A stretch of 64,000 nt of DNA from Candidatus Poribacteria bacterium (GTDB lineage: Bacteria; Poribacteria; WGA-4E; PCPOR2b). The position numbers and the translations under genes are program-made. Below, piece by piece: positions 53,954-62,090 of the stretch (position 1 is the first letter of the stretch; each line of letters opens with the position of its first letter). The DNA is taken from contig PYIZ01000032.1 in assembly GCA_003635265.1 (NCBI GenBank), forward strand, positions 22,239-86,238, in the 5' to 3' direction. The notes beneath the pieces are model-generated. The model did no database searches. It was given only the letters and a program-made list of their open reading frames with translations, and was not told the DNA's origin.

Positions 53954-54487
53954 ATGAAAGAACAAGCCGATGAACACCTCCAAATGGATGGAAAGAACAT
54001 GATCGCTGTGGAAGTGGCGTTCATTTCTATCGATGCGAGTAGTGGTGCACCAATCCTCTTTTTGAGGGAGACGGAAGGCGATCCAAAATTGGTGCTACCT
54101 ATATGGATCGGACAAGGAGAGGCGCTTTCGATCCAATTCCAGCTCAAGGGTGAAGAGCCGCTACGTCCGATGACGCATGATTTGATGAAAAACATCATCG
54201 AAAGCCTTGATGCGACAGTTGATGCGGTCTATGTGCATACCATGAAGGACTCAACCTATTTCGGACAGATTGATGTGGTAGCCGACGGCAAAATACTGGA
54301 GATTGATGCGCGTCCGAGCGATTCAATCGCGCTCGCTTTGAGATTGGGGGTGCCTATCTATGTGGCGGAATCCATCGTTCAAGAGATTGGCTTCCCTGAG
54401 ACGGAGTTGAGGGAGGCAGAGCGGCAACAGTCTCAAGACGAGTTAGAGCATTTAGATGAAGAAACCCTAGGCAGATATACGGTGTAA
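53954..54487 (+). CDS. Bifunctional nuclease family (BFN/DUF151) protein
   Basis: 177 residues from the ATG at 53954 (GAAGGAG upstream). The core matches the BFN family: VLPIWIGQGEALSIQFQLKGEEPLRPMTHDLMKNIIESL (in parts), VDAVYVHTMKDSTYFGQI, EIDARPSDSIALALRLGVPIYVAE. The plant founder acts on RNA and DNA; bacterial members are mostly untested. The N-terminus is slightly extended (KEQADEHLQMDGKN) and the acidic C-terminal helix (ELREAERQQSQDELEHLDEE) resembles the UVR-like tail of some members. Its place inside a PspA-flotillin operon is unusual. Confidence 0.88.
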   Translation: MKEQADEHLQMDGKNMIAVEVAFISIDASSGAPILFLRETEGDPKLVLPIWIGQGEALSIQFQLKGEEPLRPMTHDLMKNIIESLDATVDAVYVHTMKDSTYFGQIDVVADGKILEIDARPSDSIALALRLGVPIYVAESIVQEIGFPETELREAERQQSQDELEHLDEETLGRYTV

Positions 54488-54516
54488 TGGCTGAGATGGT
54501 AAGGGAGTGACCACCA

Positions 54517-55176
54517 ATGCCGATCTTTGAGAAACTCAGGCGAATATTCAATTCAAATATAAACGACCTACTAGATCGGGTTGAGGATCCGGAAAAGATC
54601 TTGAATCAACTCTTGGAGGATATGCAGCACGAACTCAAAGAGGTAAAGATTCAAGTTGCTGCGGCAATTCGGGATGCAAATAGGTTTGAAGCGCAGTATA
54701 AGGAAAACCTAGAGAGTGCAGAGAAGTGGGAAAAGCGTGCCATTGTGTTTATCCAGAACGGCGATGATGTTCGTGCCAAAGAAGCGCTACGCCGCAAGCG
54801 GTCTTCCGAGGATTTGGCAGCGGGTTTTCGTGAACAATTTGAGGCGCAGCAAGAGAGCGTTTCTGTACTTAAAGATGGGTTGGCAACCTTAGAACAAAAG
54901 ATCGAAGAGGCAAGGAGCAAACGTGCCCTGCTGATTGCTCGCCAAAGACGGGCAGAGGCGGAACGGGCAATCCATCAAACCGTGTCAGGTATGTCCGATT
55001 CCAGTGCGTTGAACGCTTTTGATCGGATTGAGGACAAAGTTCTTGATGCGGAAGCGGAGGCTGAAGCGCTTAGTGAAATGCGTCAGCCCAGCTTGAAGGA
55101 GGAGTTTGACAAACTCGACAAGAAAGACGAACTTGATGATGAACTTGCCAAACTCAAAGCCCGCTTAAAAGAGTGA
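54517..55176 (+). CDS. PspA/IM30-family protein, copy 2
   Basis: 219 residues and closer to canonical PspA than copy 1. The N-terminal amphipathic helix is PIFEKLRRIFNSNINDLLDRVEDPEKILNQLLEDM (in parts), followed by VKIQVAAAIRDANRFEAQYKENLESAEKWEKRAIVFI, a long coiled coil, and a C-terminal Lys/Asp/Glu helix. It is separated from copy 1 by four genes. The two copies may build mixed polymers or have divided the membrane-binding and regulatory roles. GGGAG lies about 9 bases before the ATG. Confidence 0.92.
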   Translation: MPIFEKLRRIFNSNINDLLDRVEDPEKILNQLLEDMQHELKEVKIQVAAAIRDANRFEAQYKENLESAEKWEKRAIVFIQNGDDVRAKEALRRKRSSEDLAAGFREQFEAQQESVSVLKDGLATLEQKIEEARSKRALLIARQRRAEAERAIHQTVSGMSDSSALNAFDRIEDKVLDAEAEAEALSEMRQPSLKEEFDKLDKKDELDDELAKLKARLKE

Positions 55177-55198
55177 AATTGAAAAGGAGCTGCGGTCA

Positions 55199-55372
55199 AT
55201 GGGATTACTGAGAAATCTTGCTATTCTAGTACTAATATTTTTGCTGATTTTGATTGGATTGAAGATTGTTTTACCTGTTATTTCTTGGGCATTTGAGCTC
55301 GCGTTTACCCTCATTGTGCTCGGTGCAATCGGGTTTACAATCGTGTATCTCTACCGAAAACTTCGGGCTTAA
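55199..55372 (+). CDS. Small two-helix membrane protein at the end of the PspA operon
   Basis: 57 residues: helix LAILVLIFLLILIGLKIVL, a short turn (PVISWAFE), helix LAFTLIVLGAIGFTIVYLY and the basic end RKLRA. AAAGGAG lies 10 bases before the ATG. It follows PspA copy 2 by 22 bases and is followed by a strong terminator, so it is the last gene of the operon. It could be the membrane anchor or sensor for PspA, as PspB/PspC are in other bacteria, though it has no sequence likeness to them that I can see. Confidence 0.8.
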   Translation: MGLLRNLAILVLIFLLILIGLKIVLPVISWAFELAFTLIVLGAIGFTIVYLYRKLRA

Positions 55373-55414
55373 CGCGCACAATATACACCTAGATCATATC
55401 TTCAATTACAGTAG

Positions 55415-55455
55415 AAAAAGCCGGGAAGGGGTATATCTCCTCACCCGGCTTTTTG
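55415..55455 (+). terminator. Rho-independent terminator of the PspA-flotillin operon
   Basis: AAAAAGCCGGG (55415-55425) and CCCGGCTTTTT (55445-55455) form an 11-bp perfect stem with GC-rich centre and a T-run, so it can work in both directions. It closes the operon after the small membrane protein gene. Confidence 0.92.
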
Positions 55456-55757
55456 TGTTTAGGCTGCCTGTTATCTGAATCAGGATTTACAGGCTCCTTA
55501 GTCCCGATGCTTCATCGGAGATTGAGGGATTAGCAGGATATCGATTCATTGGTTCATTTTCCAGATATACTCTTCTTGTAGGTCGAGATTTATATATCGA
55601 CAATACGAAACCTAACCGCGCTGTAAGATAATTACGCTTGACATCGTTGAAAATAAACTGTTATCATAAGCCCGATTTTAGAAATGAGAGATCGGATTTC
55701 TTTTGCACGCCAAGTGAGAATCAAAATTTCGTAGTGAAAAATTGGACGAGGTGGACT

Positions 55758-57611
55758 TTGAAAAAGAGTTGTTTTGTATTGATAATTAGTTTTCTTTGCT
55801 TGATTGCGGTTCAAGCGCACGCACAAATTAAATGGGATTCATCGAAATTCATGCCGTTATCGGAGATTGCGCCCGGCATGAACGGAGAGGGATATACCGT
55901 CTTTTCAGGCACGACTGTTGAAAAGTTCAACTTTAAGGTAGTCAGCATTGAGTACAATTTCTATCCTAATTGGCATGTGATATGGGTGAAAGGTAGCGGC
56001 GAGAACTTTGAAAAGACGGGTGTCGCCGGTGGCATGAGTGGAAGTCCGATGTACATTAACGGACGGCTCATTGGTGCGATTTCTCTCGGCTACTTTTACC
56101 AACGTGAACACGCAAACCTCATGGGAGTGACACCGATTGAGTTAATGGTTGAGGTCACACAGCGGGGAATGCAACCCAATCTGAGCTATCGAGGTGGGAC
56201 GCGCTTTAACTTCGGGTCAGACGTTGTCTCAGATGGCTTTGAAATGTTGCCCCTAACGCCCGAAAAAAAGCAGATCCCCGAAGGACGCATGGGAATCTCG
56301 CCGTCTCCCAATCAGTTTGAGAAATCGCCACGTCTTCAGATGCCTGTAGCGTTTGCGGGATTACCTTCGGGTGCAATCGGATATTTCAAGCAATTTTTTG
56401 ACGCATATCATCTCAATCCGATACAGGGCGTGGGTGGAGGTTCACCGGTAAAAAAGGCGCCGATTGAGCCAGGACAGATTGTGGGTATTGAGTTTGTCCG
56501 TGGGGCTTTCCCCATCTTCGGCTATGGCACCATGACTTACGTTGAAGGCGATCAACTTTTGGGCTTTGGTCATTCGATGTTCGGCGAAGGCAATGTCAAC
56601 CTGCCGATGTCGGGCGGTCATGTCCACTTCATTTTACCGAGTACGCAGCGATCTTCCAAAGTTGCCTCTCCAACGCAGCCGATTGGCACACTCGTGCAAG
56701 ACCGTCAGGCTGCGATTGCGGGTACGATTGGCTCCCACCCCAGTTATATTCCCGTTAATGCCAAGATTCAGACAATGGATGGGAAGGTCCACTCAACCCC
56801 CTATGAAGTAATCCGCCATCGTGATTTCTCGACGGCATACACCCTCATCCCGCTTTGGTACATTATTGATGGCATTGAAATCTACAGTGGTGACCACTCC
56901 GTCAATGTTGAAGCGAAAATTCTACTGAAGGATAAACCGAATCTGACATCGCGGGAGATTGTGCGGCGAAATGTGTACTCCTCCAGCGGTTCACCGGGAT
57001 TTCAGGCGACCCGAGCACTGACTCCCCTGTTCAGTTTAATTGGTAATCAATATGAAAAGATTGATGTGGAACGCATAGATCTTGATGTCAAAATGGAGGA
57101 CAAACGGAAAACAGCGGTCATTGAAGCGGTACGAATCAACAAAGATCGATACCGCCCCGGCGAAAAAATTGAAGTGACCATGCGCCTGCGTCCATACCTC
57201 GAAGAGCCAATTATCAAGACCGGTACGATTACGATTCCGGAAGATGCTCCGGAAGGTCTAACCACCCTTCTCGCGATTAGTCCGAACTTATATGAAGGTT
57301 GGCAGCAGGCAAGAGCACCCTTAAACTATCAACCGACAAACATCAACCAATTGATCAGATTATTGCAGCGAGAGGAAAAAAATAGTGACATTATCTTGGA
57401 ACTTTTTGTGCCCAAGGTGGGTATGACTGTTCATGGGGAAGAGTTTCCCGAACTGCCGGTATCAATGCTTTCCGTGATGAACACACCGACGCAGTCTGGT
57501 GAAGGTGGTCCCACTCGCGGTACAACGCTGCACTTTGAAAAGGTGACCACGCCCTATGTGGTCTCTGGCAGTCGTTTTTTGCGATTTACGATTGACCGCA
57601 ATGCGCCGTAA
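55758..57611 (+). CDS. SpoIVB-type (S55) secreted serine protease-like protein
   Basis: The TTG at 55758 (GAGGTGG just before it) opens directly into a signal peptide (KKSCFVLIISFLCLIAVQAHA). The longer frame from 55638 would bury that signal and is rejected. The product has 617 residues. The SpoIVB serine motif VAGGMSGSPMYINGRLIGAISLGYF lies at about 89-113, preceded by the family block MPLSEIAPGMNGEGYTVFSG. LLGFGHSMFGEGNVNLPMSGG comes at about 280-300. SpoIVB peptidases signal across the membrane in sporulating Bacillus; homologues in non-sporulators are exported and untested. A two-domain beta-rich C-terminus follows. Confidence 0.88.
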   Translation: MKKSCFVLIISFLCLIAVQAHAQIKWDSSKFMPLSEIAPGMNGEGYTVFSGTTVEKFNFKVVSIEYNFYPNWHVIWVKGSGENFEKTGVAGGMSGSPMYINGRLIGAISLGYFYQREHANLMGVTPIELMVEVTQRGMQPNLSYRGGTRFNFGSDVVSDGFEMLPLTPEKKQIPEGRMGISPSPNQFEKSPRLQMPVAFAGLPSGAIGYFKQFFDAYHLNPIQGVGGGSPVKKAPIEPGQIVGIEFVRGAFPIFGYGTMTYVEGDQLLGFGHSMFGEGNVNLPMSGGHVHFILPSTQRSSKVASPTQPIGTLVQDRQAAIAGTIGSHPSYIPVNAKIQTMDGKVHSTPYEVIRHRDFSTAYTLIPLWYIIDGIEIYSGDHSVNVEAKILLKDKPNLTSREIVRRNVYSSSGSPGFQATRALTPLFSLIGNQYEKIDVERIDLDVKMEDKRKTAVIEAVRINKDRYRPGEKIEVTMRLRPYLEEPIIKTGTITIPEDAPEGLTTLLAISPNLYEGWQQARAPLNYQPTNINQLIRLLQREEKNSDIILELFVPKVGMTVHGEEFPELPVSMLSVMNTPTQSGEGGPTRGTTLHFEKVTTPYVVSGSRFLRFTIDRNAP

Positions 57612-57784
57612 TTTTTCAAGATCGATGGGTTCCGCTGACGTGTGAAACCTAAAGCGTGATGCGTACGTGCGAGCATGGCTTGGATATGTCTATCCAAGCC
57701 GAGCAGGTCTAGTATATAAATCTTGCCTTACAGGCTAATGAACCGATGAACTAATGAACTAACTCAACGGAGGATTTTTCTTTC
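57612..57784. repeat. Repeat gap
   Basis: Holds GCGTGATGCGTACG-like words (about 57654-57668) and AATGAACCGATGAACTAATGAACTAA (two overlapping halves of the TTCATT family, about 57739-57764) directly ahead of the GGAGG ribosome site of the next gene. Confidence 0.7.
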
Positions 57785-59887
57785 ATGACGTTTTACCGTG
57801 TGTTTTATATTTTCAGTGTTGCTCTGGTTTTCTTTGCGATCCATCTTTTACCAGTATTTGGGGTAACGACACAGATCTGGGAACAGCAGCACCAAAAGGA
57901 CTTTGAATCTGGCAAACCGGAAAATGTCTCGCTCTCAAGTAAGGGCGAGCTTATGTTGGCTCCTAAATTGGAGGTCTTCTTTGAGAATACCGAGGAGATA
58001 TATATCTGGTGCCTCGCCGAGGATTCCAAAGGAAACATTTACGCAGGCACAGGAAATAGGGGCAAGATTTACCGAATTACTCCCGATGGCGAGTCATCGC
58101 TCTTTTATGATTCACCGGAAGTTTCAATCTTCACGCTCGCTATCGACCCTAATGATAACATCTACGCCGGCACGGCCCCGGACGGTTTAATCTACAAGCT
58201 CACTGACAGTAGTACCCCGCCGACAACGGTACTCAGTTCAGAGGAAAAGTACGTTTGGGCTATGACCTTTGATGATGCAGGGAACCTATACGCATCGACC
58301 GGCACTAGTGGGAAAATTTACAAGGTTACACCCGATGGACAGACGAGTGTCCTCTATGATTCCGACGAAACCAGCATTTTATGTTTGCTCTATCATCAGG
58401 GAATGCTGTATGCCGGCAGCGATGGCAAAGGAACTATCTATAGCGTCAAAACAGAGGACGGAGCGGCAACTGTTATTTACCAAACCGGGCAGAAAGAGGT
58501 ACGCAGACTTATTATGGGGGCGCAAGGAACGATCTATGCCGGAACTATCACGACGGCGGCACCGCAGCCCGGTGGTCCACCGCCAGGTCCTCCCGGTCCG
58601 CCAACCCCCCGGGGTCGTAACGATGAAGAGAAGAAGTCGAGAATCTATAAGATTCAGCCAGATGGCATCGTGTCTGTTATGTGGGAGGTGCCCGAACCCC
58701 TGATTCTGTCGATGGTCCCTGATCCGGAGAAAGGACTTTACATCGGTACGGGGGATAGTGGAAAGCTTTATTGGGTCAACACAGATGGCGATTCGGTCTT
58801 GAAGGGCAAATGCAGCGCGAGCCAGATCGTGGCGATTCACCGCACCGCAAATGCAGATCGGCTCTTGCTTGCCACAGGCAACCCCGGCAAGATTTTTGAA
58901 TTGAAATCGGATTACCTCGCCAAGGGTACGCTTGAATCCAAGGCACACGATACAAAGGTTGTTTCGCGATGGGGTAAGTTGTCGTGGGAAGGCGTTGCGC
59001 CCGAAGGGACGGCTATCTCTTTTGTCACCCGATCCGGTAACACAGAGAAACCGAATGGTACATGGAACGACTGGTCAGAAGAACTGACGGTCTCGGAAGG
59101 GTCCCAAATTACCAGTCCCTCCGCTCGGTACGTTCAGTGGCGTGCCAAACTCACAACGAGTGAGATATCCGCGACACCTGTCCTCAAAAAAGTGACTGTT
59201 GCTTCTGTTCAAACCAATACCGAACCGCGATTCACCTCGATTGAAATCCGCCGAGGCAGTGCCCCCGAAACACCGAGTGTGCCCGAAGGCGGTCGTAGAC
59301 CGCGAGAAAGTCGGACCGCCTCCAATCCCAATTCGGAAGGAGGCAGTACAAAATACACTGCCTCGTGGAAGGTGAAGGACGACAATAATGATACATTGCA
59401 ATTTAACGTCTATTATAGAGGGATTGATGAAGCAAACTGGAAACTCCTCAAGGACGAGTTGAAGCAAACCAGTTATGCTTTGGACACGACCCTAATGTCG
59501 GACGGGCACTATGTCATTAAAGTCAGTGCGACGGACAAACTCAGCAACCCGCCCAATTTTGCGAAGACTACGGAGAAGATTAGCGACTCCTTTGATATTG
59601 ATAACAGCCAACCGACGGTCACCGATATAACTGCGACAGCGAACGATGACCAAACCTATCAGATCTCCTGTACGGCGGAGGATTCGTTCAGCTACATCCA
59701 GAAAGCGGTATACAAAATCGACAGCGATGAAGAGTGGCAGGTCATCTTCCCCGACGACGGCATCTTCGATTCCAAGCGTGAAACTTTGTTACTTCATACC
59801 AATTCCTTACCAGAGGGTGAACACACTATCACCATTCGCGTCACCGATGCAGCGGGAAATACTGGCGTCGGACGCGCAACTTTTTAG
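57785..59887 (+). CDS. Secreted beta-propeller protein with fibronectin/Ig-like C-terminus
   Basis: 700 residues with a signal peptide (YIFSVALVFFAIHLLPVFG). At least six propeller blades with the recurring pattern ...GNIYAGTGNRGKIYRITPDGES... / NIYAGTAPDGLIYKL / NLYASTGTSGKIYKVTPDGQTS / MLYAGSDGKGTIYSV / GLYIGTGDSGKLYWV (about 70-380). A Pro/Gly-rich loop splits the fifth blade (PGGPPPGPPGPPTPRGR). The C-terminal half has beta-sandwich modules ending in EGEHTITIRVTDAAGNTGVGR, an Ig-like cadherin-style strand. It is an exported binding or scaffold protein, not an obvious enzyme. GGAGG lies 12 bases upstream. Confidence 0.85.
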   Translation: MTFYRVFYIFSVALVFFAIHLLPVFGVTTQIWEQQHQKDFESGKPENVSLSSKGELMLAPKLEVFFENTEEIYIWCLAEDSKGNIYAGTGNRGKIYRITPDGESSLFYDSPEVSIFTLAIDPNDNIYAGTAPDGLIYKLTDSSTPPTTVLSSEEKYVWAMTFDDAGNLYASTGTSGKIYKVTPDGQTSVLYDSDETSILCLLYHQGMLYAGSDGKGTIYSVKTEDGAATVIYQTGQKEVRRLIMGAQGTIYAGTITTAAPQPGGPPPGPPGPPTPRGRNDEEKKSRIYKIQPDGIVSVMWEVPEPLILSMVPDPEKGLYIGTGDSGKLYWVNTDGDSVLKGKCSASQIVAIHRTANADRLLLATGNPGKIFELKSDYLAKGTLESKAHDTKVVSRWGKLSWEGVAPEGTAISFVTRSGNTEKPNGTWNDWSEELTVSEGSQITSPSARYVQWRAKLTTSEISATPVLKKVTVASVQTNTEPRFTSIEIRRGSAPETPSVPEGGRRPRESRTASNPNSEGGSTKYTASWKVKDDNNDTLQFNVYYRGIDEANWKLLKDELKQTSYALDTTLMSDGHYVIKVSATDKLSNPPNFAKTTEKISDSFDIDNSQPTVTDITATANDDQTYQISCTAEDSFSYIQKAVYKIDSDEEWQVIFPDDGIFDSKRETLLLHTNSLPEGEHTITIRVTDAAGNTGVGRATF

Positions 59888-59982
59888 TTCACTAGTTCAT
59901 TGAACTCCTGAACGCTATACCTAATCATCTCGTTGGGGTTTTGGGCGATAACTTGTGTTAGTCTTTGAGAGAGACACTCATC

Positions 59983-61398
59983 ATGAAAGCCAAATCTCTA
60001 GCACTAGTTGTAGGTCTAATCTTTTGCGGTATCGTATGCAGTCAGGTGCCCGCAGCAAGGGAAGTGTCTCAAGAAGCCGTTATATTTCGTAAGACGAGAG
60101 ATGCGGTTTTTACGATCTACGGCGACAGAGGACATGGGAGTGGTTTCCTTGTTGACAAGGTTGGACTTATTCTTACTAATTCCCATGTGATCGCCTCTTC
60201 GAGCCGTATTTCAGTGCAGCTAAATCCCAAAACCCGCGTCCCGGCAACACTTCTCGCTGAAGACAAGCAAAAGGATATTGCTGTTCTACGGGTTGCTCCA
60301 GAAATCGTAGAGGAACTACCAATCCTTAAAATCGCCGATAGATCGAGTGCCAATCTTGCATTTGAAGGCGAAAAGGTTATCGCCATAGGGAGTCCTCTAA
60401 ATCAAATTCGTATTCTCACTTCTGGAATCGTAAGTAAAGTCGAGGAACGTGTTATCATTTCAGATGTAAATATCAACCAAGGAAATTCAGGGGGCCCTTT
60501 AATTAACATGGATTCTGAAGTCATCGCTATCAACACGTTTGGCGATGTTCCATTAAGAGGCTCCGGCCCCGGAGTCTCAGGCAGTATTTCAATATCTCTT
60601 GCCCTACCTCTCCTTGACCAAGCCCGTGGCAGACTCCATGAAGAACCGCCCCCTTCCACCCTTTTGCCGGTTGTTCCTGAAGACTCTTTCCCAATAGAAG
60701 GCTTGAAATGGGCAGCCGAACGGTGTGGGCAAGCCTCCAACTATACGCTAAAGGCACCCGGTTTCAATATACAGATCTCTACTCCCTCACGTTGGTATTT
60801 TCGCCAAAAGATTTCAATGGAACCTCTTACTGAGAAACGCCGAAGCAGGGAAGCTGCTGCAGGAGTTAATCCATCGAAGATGTATGATCCTTTAAGGGAC
60901 CGCTTCAGGGAATGGCGAGAATATGTGGGAGATTATAGCCCGCTTGTGACAATTACTATCGAGCCAAGTGTTGGCCAAACCGGTGGTAGCTTACTCTTAA
61001 ATATGCTTGGAGCAGCGGCGGCAGGTTACTCCGGCACCCCCTATTACTACGGTTCATACACTTACGAATTTAAATCAGATTTGCAAGACGCTGAACTAAT
61101 GGATGGAGGTAATGTTGTTCCAGAAGTGCTCAGGGCAATGGGGATTATGCCTGTTTCTATCTCTGAAAGATCCATAAAAATGGAAGACATTGCCCAAAGA
61201 GGTGTATTCATGTTTCTGCCAGAGATGTTCAAATCGCCGAATCTCCGACTAAAAATCCTTGATCTAAAAAAGCCGGGACAGGTTATCAATGTTCCAATTC
61301 CACAGGCGTGTCGGGAGCAGATCTTGGCGGATTTTGAGCCGTACATGGACATGCAAAACGCTGCGGATGCAAAGCTTCGACTTATGGTAGCGCAGTGA
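59983..61398 (+). CDS. Trypsin-like (HtrA/S1C-type) secreted serine protease
   Basis: 471 residues from the ATG at 59983, which opens a signal peptide (KAKSLALVVGLIFCGIVCSQ). The catalytic triad is visible: His in GLILTNSHVIAS, Asp in KQKDIAVLRV and Ser in VNINQGNSGGPLIN. No PDZ domain follows; instead about 240 residues of unassigned sequence (WAAERCGQASNYTLKAP, IKMEDIAQRGVFMFLPEMF) make up the C-terminus. It may serve envelope protein quality control or act on one neighbour product. It is followed after 45 bases by a lipoprotein gene on the same strand. Confidence 0.9.
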   Translation: MKAKSLALVVGLIFCGIVCSQVPAAREVSQEAVIFRKTRDAVFTIYGDRGHGSGFLVDKVGLILTNSHVIASSSRISVQLNPKTRVPATLLAEDKQKDIAVLRVAPEIVEELPILKIADRSSANLAFEGEKVIAIGSPLNQIRILTSGIVSKVEERVIISDVNINQGNSGGPLINMDSEVIAINTFGDVPLRGSGPGVSGSISISLALPLLDQARGRLHEEPPPSTLLPVVPEDSFPIEGLKWAAERCGQASNYTLKAPGFNIQISTPSRWYFRQKISMEPLTEKRRSREAAAGVNPSKMYDPLRDRFREWREYVGDYSPLVTITIEPSVGQTGGSLLLNMLGAAAAGYSGTPYYYGSYTYEFKSDLQDAELMDGGNVVPEVLRAMGIMPVSISERSIKMEDIAQRGVFMFLPEMFKSPNLRLKILDLKKPGQVINVPIPQACREQILADFEPYMDMQNAADAKLRLMVAQ

Positions 61399-61443
61399 TT
61401 CAGATCGTAAAGGGCACCTCGAATGACCTACTGCTTGAGATTT

Positions 61444-61809
61444 ATGCGGGTCAATCAATATTTAGTTCTAATATTAATCGCAATCGGATTCACGGTATTC
61501 CAACAAGGTTGTACGACGCCTTATACCTACTCGTATCCGGGCAACACCGCGTTTACTATAGACAGCATGGATCGGCTACATACCGGGATGAGTCCTGATG
61601 AAGTTCGAGCCATCTTTGGTTCACCCCACAAAATCTATGATGCCTCTTTTGGAAAAAACGTTGGGGAACCGTGGATCGGCCGAGTTTGGCTGTACTTCAC
61701 TCAGGTAGATCCTAAATTCATATACGTCAAACGATATAAAAAGAATTTATTGGTCTTTTATCCTCCTGGTGAGCAGATGATACTTAACCATTGGATCATT
61801 GAAGAATAG
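61444..61809 (+). CDS. Small lipoprotein, SmpA/OmlA (BamE)-like
   Basis: 121 residues from the ATG at 61444. Lipoprotein signal VNQYLVLILIAIGFTVFQQGC, then a BamE-like fold: IDSMDRLHTGMSPDEVRAIFGSPHKIYD (the LxxGMSxxEVxxxxGxP pattern) and RVWLYFTQVDPKF, KNLLVFYPPGEQMILNHW. BamE-like lipoproteins help outer-membrane assembly or stabilise envelope complexes. The likeness is good in the first motif, but the protein is only a relative of the family. This also supports a cell with an outer membrane. Confidence 0.78.
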   Translation: MRVNQYLVLILIAIGFTVFQQGCTTPYTYSYPGNTAFTIDSMDRLHTGMSPDEVRAIFGSPHKIYDASFGKNVGEPWIGRVWLYFTQVDPKFIYVKRYKKNLLVFYPPGEQMILNHWIIEE

Positions 61810-61835
61810 CTGAGGTTGTATTTGTGGGTAGCGGT

Positions 61836-62063
61836 GTAGGTTGGGTTGAACAGTTAAACGTGAAGGTTCATCAACGACAATGGAGATTCGACCTTGCAAA
61901 AATACGGTCTTATAGATGGATATAGTGAAACCCACACACGCAATCCAACTGACGATCAGGTGTTGGGTTTCAGTGATATTTGGGAGACTTCAGGTTTCCG
62001 AGTGAACTTTGAAGCCTTTTTCTGTGCATAATTTTTAGTGGGTTTCCGTTCAACCCAACCTAC
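61836..62063. repeat. MITE-like inverted-repeat element of about 228 bases
   Basis: GTAGGTTGGGTTGAAC (61836-61851) and GTTCAACCCAACCTAC (62048-62063) are 16-base perfect terminal inverted repeats. Inside, GAAACCCAC (about 61927-61935) and GTTGGGTTTC (about 61963-61972) form an inner pair. No coding frame is inside. The GTAGGTTGGGTTGAAC word resembles a repeat common in other bacterial genomes. Confidence 0.7.
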
Positions 62064-62090
62064 GTACTTCCATCAATTGAGGAAAATTCT

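Noticed and set aside
55638..55757. N-terminal extension of the SpoIVB-like protein
   Set aside because: It would place 40 charged residues before a clear signal peptide; the TTG at 55758 has a ribosome site directly before it.
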